Positions 1-13,985 of a DNA stretch of 64,000 bases are shown here, in pieces. The position numbers and the translations under genes are program-made. Below the pieces are notes generated by a model. That model did no database searches and had not been told where the DNA came from. It saw only the letters and a program-made list of their open reading frames with translations. The DNA comes from Pithys albifrons albifrons (Eukaryota; Chordata; Aves; Passeriformes; Thamnophilidae), in NCBI RefSeq assembly GCF_047495875.1, contig NC_092460.1:37734054-37798053 (forward strand). The letters are read 5' to 3'. Each line of letters opens with the position of its first letter. Within the stretch, counting starts at the first letter, position 1.

Positions 1-3000
1 GTTAAAGGCTCTGAATGAACTTTAAGGTCCAGCTCCATCCATGCAGGATGACTCCCTTCACCTTCACTAACACTGCTCCCTAGCTGACTGCTGTTCAAAA
101 GATCCATATTGCTGAAGGACATCTCTTTCCACTGTTTAAATTAACCTGGCTCACTGAACAGAAACACAGGCATCCAAGCCAAAAGGTGTAGACATTGTCA
201 TCTCCACCCAACCATCACCACTGATTCTGGATGAGAATGCCTGAGTCTCAGATTTCATTGCTGTTTGGCAGTGTTGCTACACAATAGCCAAATGTTTGGT
301 TAGCCGCATAGCTTTTTACTCCTAGTCTTTCAACTAGGTCATAGCTTACAATACAGTTTCTAAAAAAAGATTATTTCCTCTTGCTACCTAAGGATTTAAA
401 GCCAACTCATACAGATTATGTCTTTCTCCAGGCAATATAAACATTCATCTCACCTGAAGGATGTAATAAGAAGGAACAATCTTGTAATTATTACATATGC
501 CTAGTTTTAAGACTAAAAGTTCTTAGTCCCTATTCACCTGGACGCCACATGTGTAAGGAAATGCTTTAATTAAATTCATTGAACTACAATGTAAGCCATA
601 ATTTAAATAATAGAAAAATGAGGTATTGAATTTCCAAGGATATTTTGTAATTGGAGTGAGAGCAGCTGCCAAAAGACAAAAAAGCTTTAGGGCAAACAGA
701 GTCTATAGGTTTGGGCAACAGTAGGTAAGCAGAACACTGGATCTGAGATCGATTACATGGGTTTGTCTAGTTTGAAAACAAAGACTTAAGAATTAACAAA
801 GTCCCCTGCAATAAAACTGACATGTAAAAAAAATACCAGATTCTGCACACACTCCATTGATAAACTGAAAACAGTGAAGTCCTCTCCTATGAGAACACAT
901 TCTCCTGTAGTTGGAGCAGGAGAAACAGAAACACTGTTTGTAAGTGTGGTTTCACAAAAGGTAGAGTTTGTTCAGGTAGAACTATTTAATATCTGATTAG
1001 ACCTTGCCTAATTTTAGCTAATTCTTGGGAAAGACTCAGTTACATCTCTGCATGCTTGGAGTAAAAAGTCATGCTATAAAATACAAACAGTTTAGGGAAG
1101 CCTTCATCAGTTTCTGTAGTACTTCAACTGAGTGGAAAATGTTCCAGTGTAAAAAAGCCTTGCAACTCAGGATTCCCACAATTTGCTCCTGCCATAAAAA
1201 ATCATCTTACTGCATGATGTGAGCAAGGATCCTGGCCATCTGAGGATGCCAGGTTCTCTTTTTAAATGAAATCAGCACCTCCTGTCCTCACAGAACACTA
1301 AGCAATGGGGAATTGTAAATACTTTCAATTATCTTGGGACAGGAGCAGCAAGAGTGCAAAATTGTGAAGGGCAAGAAAGCACCACAGCATAAACACTGCT
1401 ATGATCAACTACCAGGGAAAAACATTTACCAGATCATCAGATGCACACTATGCTAAATAGAAGATTTAAATACCCTTTACTGTCCAAAGCCACAGCTTAA
1501 AATTAAAACACTACAATGCAGAGGTATCAGACCTAACCTATCTCCCAGTTCTGCAACAACCAATGCTTACTCAGTAAGAACCTAAATGTGGGTATAAAAT
1601 AGAAGAATCTGAATGAAATTTTCAAACCCAATTCCCACAGAGTACCCCAACATTAACTATAAATATTTTAACAGATCTGTTGTTCTAGCTTAAAGTCAGA
1701 AAGTAATAATATTTTATTTCAAGTTTTTCAATAATTGGCCATATTTTCAGAGCACCTGGAGAAAAAAGTTTATGTGAGAATTGCAGGCTTCCTTGGAAAC
1801 TATGGTTTTACTACTGCCAAGGGAAAAAAATTGATAACTTGGTATTTAAGTCTCATTAACTGATGCCAAGTACAGGATTTGGGAGGAGCCTGACTCATGA
1901 TACTGGAATGTTCAGTGTTGTCAATATTGGATAAACTCACTGTCACACCTATCCTTTCTGCATTTCAGTCTGGACAGCAGGACTGAGCTCAGATCTAGAT
2001 TTGGATTTTGAGCAGATTCAATCATGTCTACCATGCAGTTATGAACTACCTTCAATGAAGAACAAAATCTCCTTTACAAGTAATATACTGAAAACTCATT
2101 ATAAGTAGTATAAAGGATCTAATTGTTTTCATTTCAAATTCAACAGTTTTGTTTCAAGTCCAAACCATTGCCAAAATAACCCAGAATGACTCTAGTTACA
2201 TCCTAATGCAGAAGGCAACCTAAGTATCCCTCTTCTGATGTCGCGATAGCGTCTAATTTCACATTATTAGTCATGCAGCAGTAGGAGAGGTGGGGTATTG
2301 GGGTATTAAACATTTCATGTCCTTAAACAGCTTTGAAAATTCCCACCCTGGGTCAGATGTTTGAAGATGTTCCTCAGCACTAAGGGGTAGAACAGAGTAT
2401 GTGAAGGCACATATTTCTTATCTAGCCACATAGATCTGTAAACCTTCATTTTAAACAAGTGTGTTTCTTCTGAAACATATTTCAGACTATGTCCATTTTG
2501 CTTTCTAGCAAGGTACAGTGGGCTGCAGCTGCTGCCAGACCTCTGTTTATGCAAATAGAAAGCAAATCCATGTCCAATTTAGCCAGTGCAACAAAAAATG
2601 ACACTTAATTAGTTTCAGATTCTTTTTCAGATGGTTTTCTAGGGATCATAAGTGAAGTAAAGCCACAGAAGAAAAAATGTAAGGACAGCTCGGTCCTTGA
2701 ACCTGTAACTTCACATGAACCAGCTCAGCTTTCCTACATTGCCCTTTTCAGAAAAGGATACAAAGGTAAGGGCCACAAAGACAAACCTGCCTCCAGGGTA
2801 ACCTGTGAAACTCCTCCTACAATAGCCCACGCCTCTAAGGAGTCTAGGACCACTGGAATAAAAGGCACTAGGACACACCTGGACAATAATACCTGAAGTG
2901 TTGACAAGTAGCAGATAACATGCCTTAGCACCACACTGTACTGCCACCATGAATCTTGTCTCTTCTTGCACAGCCAAATAAGCATGTGGAGAAAGAGAAG

Positions 3001-6000
3001 AGGACATGGGGATGTCAGATGTGCTTGCAGGAAAAGAGATACTATGTATCTTGGAAGTTATTTCTAACAGCTTTTAGACCCCTATGTCCCATTTCCAATA
3101 GTAGTTGTCCTCAATTTGTATGACTTGCTGTAGGTTTGAAAGCATTTTGGACTACCAATAACCATGGCATCTCATCACTGGTGACAGCAGCTGCTATGGA
3201 GGCAGCACTTGAGCAGTTATATTTTTGAGGAGACATCTTTGCTCTTGTTAGATGTTAGACCTGAGAACAGCATCATGCCTCTCTTCTCCTCTGTACAGGG
3301 TAGAAAATTGAGTTTCGCAGCAAGTCCTGTCTTACTACCTTCTGCAAATACATAAATGCAGCACTACAACCATTCACATACACAAGGGGAGAATAGAAAG
3401 CTGTTTTCATTAGTAGCAAAAAACCTCTATTAGACGAAAATGATGCCACTTAGATTTTTCACTGCTATTTTACTTGGTGCAAACAGCTTTTAAAACTCAG
3501 TTTAGAGGGAGTAAATGAAGAGGCACAGTTATATGAGGCTTGGGATACTTTGGGCTAAAATGCTGACTGTTATCCTTGGCAGTTCACAAATAGTACTTAT
3601 GCAAGCTGGGAACTGCTTCATCACTGCCAGTACTGCTTTAACTCCTGACCTTTTCCTGGACTTCAGATGGGAATGATTTTTAGTCTGTCCAGTCTGGACT
3701 GAATTTGATCCCAAGCACCAGGGCAAGGAAAGAAAAAAATATATTCTTTAAAAGCTTTACATACTGGATACTTAAAATTTAATGCTCACCCCTTAGAGCT
3801 ATATTCCTAACTCAGAGCTGGTAGGAAGCAACAGGTTTTTTTGCTTTAATCCTTTCCAAAGACACATTCCATAAATGGTTAGCATCCTTGCCAACCACTC
3901 AGTCTCTTAGTGAGCCCACATACCAGCTTTAAAGTAAGTTCTTCTAAAACCAATTCAGCAGTCTTGTGGGTTAAGTTTATATTATTTCCAGATTCATGTA
4001 GCTGCAGGCTCCCTTTTAAAGTTGCAAATGATAAGGCATTTCTTTGTTGCCGGTGCTTTTTTTTTTTCTAACTTCATTTAAAGATTGTTCACTGATGCAC
4101 TTAGTGAAAAACAGACTGTATTAGCTGTAACTTATCAGTATACGCTATAGCATGGGAACACAGTACATATTTTGCAGCGGGAGGGGTGAAGAATCCCTGT
4201 TTGAACAACTCAGTCTAATAATAACTCCAATACATGTGAGAAAGTTCTCCTTTTTCTAAGTGTAGAAGATAGGAATAATCTATGAAATAAAGGAGGTATA
4301 ACAGAAAGGAAAGTTTTATTTTCAGCATGTGCTGAGGGCCTTAAAAGGCAGGGGGTCTGGAAGCACACCTCGTGTTCAAACCTCTCATTTTTTGTAGCTT
4401 TACAAAGCCCTGCTTGTCTTTGTCAGATAATACATATTCATTGGCTCGCTGGTGTTGCCATGATAGGTGTCTTCTCCAAAGGAAGGGGATGTCATCCTGT
4501 TCTTAATTGGCTGGGGAGGATTCTTCACACAGGATGGAGGGTCTCCTTTGTTCACAGAGCCCGCCAAGTGGCAAAAGAGGCTTTTGTATATAGGGGCTTC
4601 TACATTTTTTGTTTGGGGTACTTTGTAGTTTCCCTTCCCCGTCCATAACAGCCCCTGGCACCAGGTTCAGACAGAACCTGGTACCTTCCAGTCTTCATGG
4701 TACATCTACAAGTTCCCAATAAAATCAAAACAATATAAAGAAAAAAGAAACCCATGATTTGGTTAAGAATTAAAAAAATCCTATCTTGGCTCAACTAATT
4801 TTACTTGTAATAAGACCATGTTGATTTATTTCTCATAGTACAGATAGCAGTACTTAAAAAAAACTCAAGGAGCAAAATCAACATATTGCACTGACACAGC
4901 ACCTTTCTTCTCAAAACATACCGGTCGCATAGCCTCAAAAGTATAATCACAAGCTGTCCAAAGAAACTACCCTAAAAAACATGAAGGTGTAACAAACTTC
5001 CCTATAGTTTCATGTCAGCTAACCACAGGGTAGAAAAAACAGTCATAATACTCCTCCTTCTGGCCCATGGGGTTGGGTAAAGTCTCAATTGTTCAATAAT
5101 GGCCTCATGTCTCCCTGCCCTGACCAGCAGGGAAAGCAGGAAACCAGGCACCAAACACTTTCAGAACATTGGAGTCCTTGCTTTTTCTCTTTTCTGAGAG
5201 ACTGTAGCAATTTATCGTAAAAATGACACCACTCTTAAATTCCATTGTAAAAACATAATTGTGTGAAATTGTGTTCTTTTCACCTTTTACCCCCTTGTCC
5301 AGTTTTGTCTTCCACAGTACTCTCCATCACTTTTGCCAAGGCTCACCAAAATTCAAATTGGATTTGAGAAAGCATTTGCTTCTCTCCATAAGGGAATTAA
5401 TTTTCTCCTTTATCTTCACCTGGTTTGAAAACCAGGAGCTTTCTGTAGCATCTCGCAGGAGTTTGATACCAGAAGCAGAAACAAAGAGAAGTGAATGCAG
5501 AAAACTCCAGGGAGTGATATTACCCTGTATCTTCAGATCTCATTCTGTGGGGACTCTTCCACTCCTGCTTGCTCCAGCAGCTCACCCTAGAGCTGCTTCT
5601 TGGTGGTCAGTGGGAGCTCTTGATTTATTTAAAGAAGAATCTGCTTTTACTCCCAACTGCATATATATGTATAGTGATGTGCAGCAGTGCCCAGGGAAGA
5701 GTTTGAATTTGTTTTTAAATTATACATCCTTCAGATTCCTCAGCCTCCAACTTAACCTTGATAAACAGCTGGGAATTGGTACTGGAAACCCCAGTCAGGA
5801 CTGCATAGAGGTTAGCCAGCTTTTTGCAGGTATACTACATTTATCAGTATGCTGTGTTTGTTATGGATCAGCTGGGAAACCAAAGCTCCAATGCCTGCCT
5901 GTGAACTCACACTCTGGTTCTGCAAACATTTATATAAAGAACTTAATCCCACATACTTGACTGGTCTCCTGTTTGAATGTTTGCAAGACTTTGACTTTAG

Positions 6001-6869
6001 TATAAACTGACTTCACAGGAGACCAGGCAGCAATCTCCATGCATTAAAAGACAAGACTTGCATTAAAATACAAAAAAAACCCCACATTTTCTCCATGCCT
6101 GAATTCACCCTAAATTTACCTCATATCCTTCAAAACAGCAAACAAGAGGAGAAAAGACAGGATGCCTAATCAGAGTGAGGGTGAGACATGAAAGCAGAGC
6201 TGACTAACAAGCATGCCCAGTTCCCCTTTACTTGCTCTGCCATACTGTCATGGTCAGGCTGATTCCTTGGAGGCTACAAAAAAAAACAGATAAGGCACAT
6301 CTACTTCTAGAATTTAGATCTCTAAGTGAGAAAATTCAGAAGTTTTCTTTTAAAGTCGGATTCAGCTGCTTTCTCTCTTCAGGAGAACGCAGAAAGTAGA
6401 GCTTCAATGCACAGTTAGTACAAATATTTATTGATCTGAGGCATACATAGGAGCTACTTCAAAAAACTATGTTAGCATATCATAGAGGTAATGTGCTGTC
6501 TGGCAGACTATGGTACAGCAGCGAAGTTGCATAAATATTTTGGAGGCAGAAAGGAGTGAAGGAGCCTACAAAGCTAAGCTTCCTCCTGACAGTGCCTCAG
6601 GCAGAGGATGGGAATGCTTTTAGGATAAGCCTTATGTTGGAATTAAGGTATTTCCCTCTCATTTCCCTTAAATGGTGTGTCTGACTCACTGTGTTTGAAG
6701 GACATGCCTTGGTTACTCATGGACTGTTTATCTAAATTCGAATCATGTGATTAAAATAACTGGTTCATAATTCCTAGATCTCAAGGACCCATATCCTGGG
6801 ATTTCTCACACTGATTTAAATCCTGAGATCCAGACCCAGCTTTGGCTGTGACCTGTGGGGCACAGAGCA
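1..6869. other. Gene-poor stretch, nothing recognised
   Basis: AT-rich unique-looking sequence. The longest frame (5259-5960) has no supporting feature. By synteny CALD1 should lie to the left, on the minus strand, but no caldesmon exon was recognised here. Confidence 0.5.
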
Positions 6870-7115
6870 AAGCCATCCCTTAGCCTTTTCCAGCACAACT
6901 ACTCAGCTTGGGATGCATCCCCCCCTTTACCCTATTGGTCCCTTTTTGATCCTTCATTTGCATGTCCCTTGACCAATAGGATGCTTTGTACTGGCCACCC
7001 TTCCAGAACCTTTCCTGGCGTCTAAATAAACTTTGCTTCTTCTGCCACCAAACCTCCTGGCCTCCAGTTGTTCTTCCTTCAAGGCTGTGGCGTTTCGGGG
7101 GCTTGGACTGGCTTG
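6870..7115 (+). mobile_element. LTR-like block with inverted CCAAT boxes, octamer and poly(A) signal
   Basis: CCTATTGGTC (6931-6940) and GACCAATAGG (6971-6980) are perfect inverted repeats around ATTTGCAT (6956-6963). AATAAACTTTGCTTCTTCTGCC follows near 7026, then a GGCGTTTCGGGGGCTTGG stretch reminiscent of a U5/primer-binding junction. The order of elements is that of a retroviral U3-R-U5. No second LTR, coding remnant or target duplication was found. Confidence 0.45.
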
Positions 7116-10100
7116 GCGCAGAGGGAGCCTTTCCCAGCTTTGGGGAGAAATCCTCAGAGCAATTTCATCCACCAATAGTCAGCAAGAGCAGGACACAGCC
7201 CCAAGGAATCATAAGTGCTGGCAAGCCTAATGGCAGTGATTCCCCAGAAACTGGATCACAAGTCTAAAGAACTTCCAAGAGATTAAAGATGGAACTGTGT
7301 GGTCCATAAAAAGGTTCCTTTAGACATTTTGCCACCAGAGGAATCTCTGCCCTCATTCCCATTCCCCCATGGGAAGACTCCAGTCAGCACAAGAGACACA
7401 GAGCTCCTAAATTACTTTTGGATTTTCAATGGGCCTTGCATTTCAGAGCCTCTGCCCCATTCTCTCTTCCTCAATTCTTTTTGGTATTTCTGCTACATGA
7501 TATATCCAGCTAAGCCCATTCTGAAGACACCACACAGTCTCCTCAGATGTCTCCTCTTAGCATTTCCATTTTCAGGTCAGAGTATTAGCTAAAATGGTCT
7601 TGAGTGGTCTGTAGGGTAGGTTTGATTCCAAGTCAATCTGACTATGTTCACATACAAACTAGTTCAAAGGAGGTGAATGTCCTCCAACGTAAAACATTTA
7701 AAAGATCAGTAAAAAGACTGATCAGATGACTGGTTCATTTTTACTGAGGAAACCATGGTATATTTTTAAAATCTCAACAGCCTCTTTTGCATTTGATAAA
7801 TTACCTATATTAGCTAGTCCAAAACTCTGCTCAGTAGCTGCCACCCCACTATAACATCTTGATTTCTTCTACATAGGAACTCTGTAAATTCATTATCTTT
7901 TTTTTTGTAATCCATCTTCTTCTGTTAAGGAACCATTTGAGCTTTAATTCACCCACATTTTCCCAGGCACAGCCTTTGGTTGTGTTCATGATGGGAAATG
8001 CCTGGTTATCCGTTAGGTAAACTGATTAATTAAATGCCAAAAGCCTCCAGGACAGTTTTGGTCTTTTGAAAACAGTTCTCAGACCAGTCTTATTGTCACA
8101 TTTCCCTAATACAATCACAATATCTTTATTCCATGGCAATGCTTGAAGACCCTACCAGGGTAGCAGTGGCATAGATCTTCACAGAGTTCCTACCAACTCC
8201 TGTACTTCATTAGAGAGCTCCGGTGGTCAGATACTTTGAAGGCTTTTCTTTGTTGCTTTTTACCAAGTCCATCCATTTCTCTTCCATGGGGTCAAAAAAT
8301 GAGTGGTCAGTCACTTTGTTTTGCACTGCCTGTGTTTTGCCCTCTGAATGCATTTAGGATTGCTTTAGAGGAAAAATAACCATTCATTGTCAGATTTCTA
8401 CAATTTCTAATTAATCCAGATTTTTTCCCCACTTGCATTCCTTCCCTTGTCCTTTCTGTATGGATTCCTTAGCTCAGGAAGGCAGATCCTGATTTCCCTT
8501 AGACAGGTTTCTGATTTTTGTTATCATTTTACCTGCAAATGTTGTTCTGCTTACTAAGTCAGACATGAGCTTTTGATGACAGCATCAAAGATGACAGGGT
8601 TCATGACAGTGTGAGAACATTTTCATTGTGAGCTGTGAAGGTCATGCAAGGCCCGGAACACCAGAAGTAAGTGAAAAAGCTCTGATCCTTAGAAATAATA
8701 AGTAATGACATCCTTTACCTCCCCCATTATGTTCCTGGGGAGTGTATCACTCACAAAGGAAATAACTCAGCACAAAGAAAGAAGTGAAGAAATCTAATGG
8801 TCAGTAATCATAAAAATAATTACTGAAAATGGAAGAGGTTTATTGGTCTAAAGCTGCATGATAAGAAAATCAAACTGCCTGACCTGAAATATGGCTAAGA
8901 TAGGACTCCAAGACAAAGACTGCAGCAACTGTCACCTGGGCCATACTCAGTGTTCATTGTCAAGATCTTGGGTTTTTATTTCTGCAGAAATGCAGGATTT
9001 TAGCACCCAGATACTGTCGATAGCAACAGGTGTCATAGACACACAGCACAATGTACTGAACTGATATATTTCTTTCAGCATGGCCCTGAGTCTTTTTGGT
9101 CTGAGCAGACCATAAGACCATCAGATTTATAGCAGGCAAGCTCCCAGTGCTGCATTGTGTTCTTGGGAAGGTAAACATAAGAACAGACTTCCCTTACCAT
9201 TGCTTCCAACCCTCACAACTCCAGAATTTATACAAATAAAATCTTGCTTTTCAAGAAAACATGAAAATGGTACTGGGCAAAAAGAATTATACCAGGGGTA
9301 TTTAATAGCACAGACCATTCTGTAAAGAGAACAAGTGAATGAGGTCTTCTTTCGGTGGTTATGATATGAGTTGCTTACTGTTACCCTGGCATTTAATGCT
9401 GGACCAATAAACAAGGCAGCCAAGGCCATGCAAAAGCACCGAGATAGCCTCTAGAAGTTTGGCCTTAACAGGGACGAAATAGGACTTTTTTTTCTTTTTT
9501 CTTTTTTTTTTTTTGCAAGGGGTAGGGGGTAGAGGAACAGAACCTTCCTTATTAAATCATTTTTCACACTAAAAAAATATTTTCACTCAAAAGCAAAAAA
9601 TCCCATTAGACATGGAAGCCCTATGTCTTCAGCTTGTATGTTTTCAGAATATATATTTTTTTAATATATGGTATATATATCTATTGCAGGAGCTTAACCA
9701 AACTGAGAAGTAGTAACAGGAGTTTTCAAACAAAATTAGGAAGATTCTTCCCGAAGAAAATGGCACTTACTGTGCAGTTGTGTCCCTGCCGCTACCATGC
9801 TACGCAGCCATCACATCTGCTTGAAATATGCAAAATATGCACATCATGTTGTCACCACTCCATAAGCCACATGCATGCTCAGACAGACCAAGTGGGTCTC
9901 AGTCATGCTGCTTCCAGCCTTCTAATGCATGGCAAGGGGGCTAAGGCACAAGGTGGGGGAGGATGAGACTGGCAACAGTTTTGGGCACCCTGTCAAGAGG
10001 GTCACCTCACTGGCCATGGGCACCCACCACAGAAGTGATGACAGGGATAGAGAGCGGAGGCTGCAATGCCTGGCAGGACTGTGAGACACAGATCAGGATG

Positions 10101-11694
10101 TGGGGTGAACCAAGGGGCCTATCAAACCCCTGGGTCTCATCCGCAGACTGTTGGAAATAGCTATTTACTTCCATGACTATCCAACGGGACCCCAAAAAGA
10201 AACTCTCAGAAAAAAAAGCCATAGTCTTTTGGATTTTTTTACCTCTTCTTTCTGCTTTCCACTCACAGTTCTAATGAATGTCTTTTGTAAAAAAAAAAGG
10301 AAAAGGGGAGAATATGAACATGAACTCTGGCAAGGGTTGGGCAAGATGGTGTCCTAGAAAGACAAGGCAGGGTAGACGAAAGAATAGGCAAATTCTGACC
10401 CCTCTCTGCTTAACAGAGGTTAGGCAGGAACCTGAAAGGATTCTGAGCATCCCTGTGCTGGCATGCCCTGTCTCGCTGTTCTTTCTTCAGTGTCCAACTG
10501 GATGCAGCCCCTCACACAGGCCTCACAGACGGCTTTACTGCATTACAGATCTGTGAGCTGGTGCCCTTGTGTTCCTTCTTTTATAAAAGGAATGTGCTTT
10601 GGCTGCTGAACAAGAACAGTAAAGATGGATTATAACAGTTAAAGTGCTTAAACCAACTTTTTTCATTTTATCTCTTCCCTCCTCTCCCCATTTGATTCAC
10701 ATAACAAGCAAATACACCCACTGAATATAAACACAACTAGATTTTCATGGGAAAGTTCTTTAAAAAAAAACCCTCAAGTCTTTTTTTTTTAAAGAATTTA
10801 AAAGGCATCTCAATGAGCAGCTGCAAGCTAAAATCATTGTCATTCTTAGTCTTCTACCAAAATCAAACCTAGAATCTTCCTGGGTAATTCCCATCTTTGT
10901 ATAGGTCAAATTCATACATTATGTTGGTTTTTCCCAGGCCCTGTCCCCAGTCAAAACTAAGCCAGGATGAGCAATAAATTTACTCACTAGATGGAGCAGA
11001 AGTATCTAGACGGGAAAAAGTATGCCAAAGTACCATAATGGAAGTTTCAGAACTGTGACACCACAACTTAGGCTTATTCCAGTAATGTCAGTGCCATGGT
11101 TCAGTAGCTGAGCAAAACTTGAAAATTAGGGGGAATTCCCTGGGTAGTACTGATAAGGTGAAGGTCTTCAAATTGAAAGGGGCTCCTGTCATCCACTTCT
11201 TTCTTAGTTCTCACTGTCGAGAATGCTGTTACTGACAGACCTTTACAAACCATGCTCCTACTGGCTTAGTTTCTTGAGTAACACTAATTTTCCGTGGTGA
11301 AAGCACATCTCTTCTTCAGCACAGCCCCACTGTGCAAGGCTCTCTGCCTGTAAGTTATTAGTGGTACAGGGACACCTCACCCACTCCAATCCTATGGCAG
11401 GAAGCTGACTTTATTTTTGGCTTGAAGGCAAGAAAGGCACCTCTGTACAGCTATTGTTCGTTCTCCCTTGCAGAACGAAGTGCCATTTTCAGTCATTAAT
11501 AAAACTCCTCATGAATATTATCAGCATATATAACTCCTAGCAAGGAGTACTGATGCCTAAGGATTTAATGTGGTTTTGGTAGATTTTAGAACCACATAAG
11601 TTACATAGATTCTTCTAAGTTGCTCAAATCAGTTGCTAAAGTCAGTTACTAAAACTCTTTCCCACAAGATTACAAGATTTCTCCTGCCCTGCCA
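7116..11694. other. Gene-poor stretch, nothing recognised apart from one T tract
   Basis: No exon, clear transposon or RNA gene was seen. Small open frames are of chance length. Confidence 0.5.
9486..9514. repeat. T-rich tract
   Basis: A 29-base run of T with two interrupting C. Confidence 0.9.
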
Positions 11695-12012
11695 AGGCCG
11701 TGGTGTTTCTGAGAAACCACCTGTAGATAGCAAGAAGACAAAACATAAGAAGAAGGCCTAGAAGGTCCTGGAAGATCTCCAGGGGGCTGTCCTGAAGACC
11801 GTCATGGGTGGAGCACAGAGGGAAATGAGAATTATGGTTAGTTATTAATATCTCATATGTAAATTACTAGAAAAGTTATAAAAGTTGTAACATTTCTGGT
11901 CACAAGGGGCAGACCTTCAGGTGTACACCCTGAAAGCTTCTAATAAAAGGTAACCTGTATATCTGTTTCCATTAAAACTGTTTTCGAGTGTCTATTTTTC
12001 ACAGGAACAGGC
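11695..12012 (+). mobile_element. LTR-like block
   Basis: TTATAAAAGTTGTAAC near 11876 is followed by AATAAAAGG at 11942 and a T-rich stretch ending in CACAGGAACAGGCAACA. This is the order seen in LTRs. No matching target duplication was found, so both ends are guesses. Confidence 0.35.
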
Positions 12013-13912
12013 AACAGTACCATCTGTTCAGAGAGAGCTAGGTACAAAAGCTGGAGGACTGCAGTGTCTCTTGGGATAGGCACTACTGATGCTAGAGTGA
12101 AATATTCTGCAGGTTATGTGGCAGCTACAGGTTAAAATCCACTGCTAAGGGTTATTCTTGTTTTCGCACAGTGGAAGATCCATAGCAAAGCAGTGTGGTT
12201 TCACCCCAGGTTCCTCCCAGCCCCTCCACTTTCAGGGTAAATTGCATCCTCTCCTTCCTCTTCCTGAGACTTGACAGTGGCAAAACCCCAGTTTATTTCC
12301 TAATTGGAGATTAAGAAAGCCCTTTATGATCTGACTTTTGACACTCCATTTTGAGGAAAACTTCTGCTCTGGAAAATACCACCACTATTCTGCAGGACTG
12401 AAGTTTAACAAAAGTATTAACAAGTGAACATAGGATGTAGACAAAACTAATTTTTTTTTAATGTTAGGCAACTTTAATTATCAGATATGTTATCAACTTC
12501 TGCTGTTTGTGTCTGCCCCCAAAAGGACAAACTAACCAAACCCACAGGCACAGAAAATGATGAAGGCCCACAAAAACTATCTCATGTTAAAAATAAGTCA
12601 TACTGCAAGGATCATTTGTTCCCAGTCTTTGATAACTCAGGATTAGAATGAGTCTCTTTGGTGAAACATGAGGAGAAAAAGTCACCTTTCTTCCCAATCA
12701 TACTCATGCTTAGAAGCAGCAACGTATTCCACCTCATAATCCAGTACCATCCTGAACTTTCAGCTGCCTTTGGAGAGCTACAATTTTACAGTATCTCAAC
12801 ATGGAAAGTGATTGACATGAGAACAATGGTATGGCAAGATGATGTATATGGTGTACTTTAAGAAACGAAAAGGCAACTCACAGCAAACTGTCTTTGTGGG
12901 AGGAAGCTCTTTCTAACATACCTAACTGCCTTACAGAGAGCTGTAGCAGAGTGATTTTTCCCTCAGGAATGCTGTCTTGTGACAGGAACCGTCCATTTGT
13001 CACCTTCCTTTGACAGTATGATGTATTTTACAAAATGCCTGGATAAATTATGACAAATAAGAGGCAGAGCAAGATGCAAACAAAGACATAGAAATGTTTA
13101 AAAAATGTCAAGTATTTTTGTAGCAGATTATGAAAGCTTTTTTCTCCTCCTTTTTTGTCCTTACAGAATGTTTTTCTTTTGGACAAAGAAGCACAGACTT
13201 AAAACTGAGTTTTCTTCTGTTTTCTTAGACCATTTTCTATCAAAAAAGAATCCTTAGAAAATCCACTTCCAAAAATCATTTCCAGTTTTTATAAACAAAA
13301 TATTAGTACCCCAAAGTTGTGGTTTCTAATTTCTTCTCTTTTTAATGCATGAATAAATGCTTTTAAAATACTCTAAGTAGAAAAAAACCTTAAGCTCTTC
13401 ACAATAGTAGCATGTGCTGGTTTTTTTGAAATATATTTGTTCCTGCTGGCTTTTTATGGAGCTAAACATATATAGGATTGCTGCAGGGTTAGATGGGAGA
13501 CTTACAAGCCACACAGGAGATGGTAGGAGGATTGCTCTTTCTGCAGCAGCAGACAGCTTACACACCTCAAACTGCTTTGCAATCTCTCTAACTCATGTTT
13601 GCTTGCATTCTCACTGTCAGACTTTATATAGCCTTTATGCTCATGTATGGGGAAGAGGTAGAAGTATTCATTATCTTATGGGCTTTGGAGAAATGCTTTT
13701 TATCTCCCCACCTACTAATTTTTTCGCCTTGTTTTATGTGGCAAATGGGATCATCAGTCATGCACCGTATGCTGTGCACCATGGTGGCCCTGATATATTT
13801 TGAACCCCCTTAAGTTCCTGCAAGGGTGGAGGATTCACAAGTTGCTCCTAATTACCTGTGATCTTAATCTCTAACTGAATGAAGCAGCGCCTAAGCCCCT
13901 GTAAAAATTGAA
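12013..13912. other. Gene-poor stretch, nothing recognised
   Basis: No coding or repeat signal could be supported. The frames near 13.4-13.8 kb overlap each other and show no domain. Confidence 0.5.
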
Positions 13913-13985
13913 GAATCATAGAAGGGTTTGGCTTGGAATTGTTAAAGAAACTTCCCAGTCTGACCATGCAGGAGCCACTCTGGCA
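13913..13985 (-). repeat. CR1 LINE 3' tail fragment
   Basis: AATCATAGAAGGGTTTGGCT followed by TGGAA is the reverse complement of the CR1 end. Only some 70 bases are recognisable. Confidence 0.6.

Noticed and set aside
5259..5960. A 233-codon open frame on the plus strand
   Set aside because: It opens with GTG, has no ATG for more than half its length, shows no domain or splice context, and reads like translated AT-rich non-coding DNA. Length alone is not enough to call a gene.
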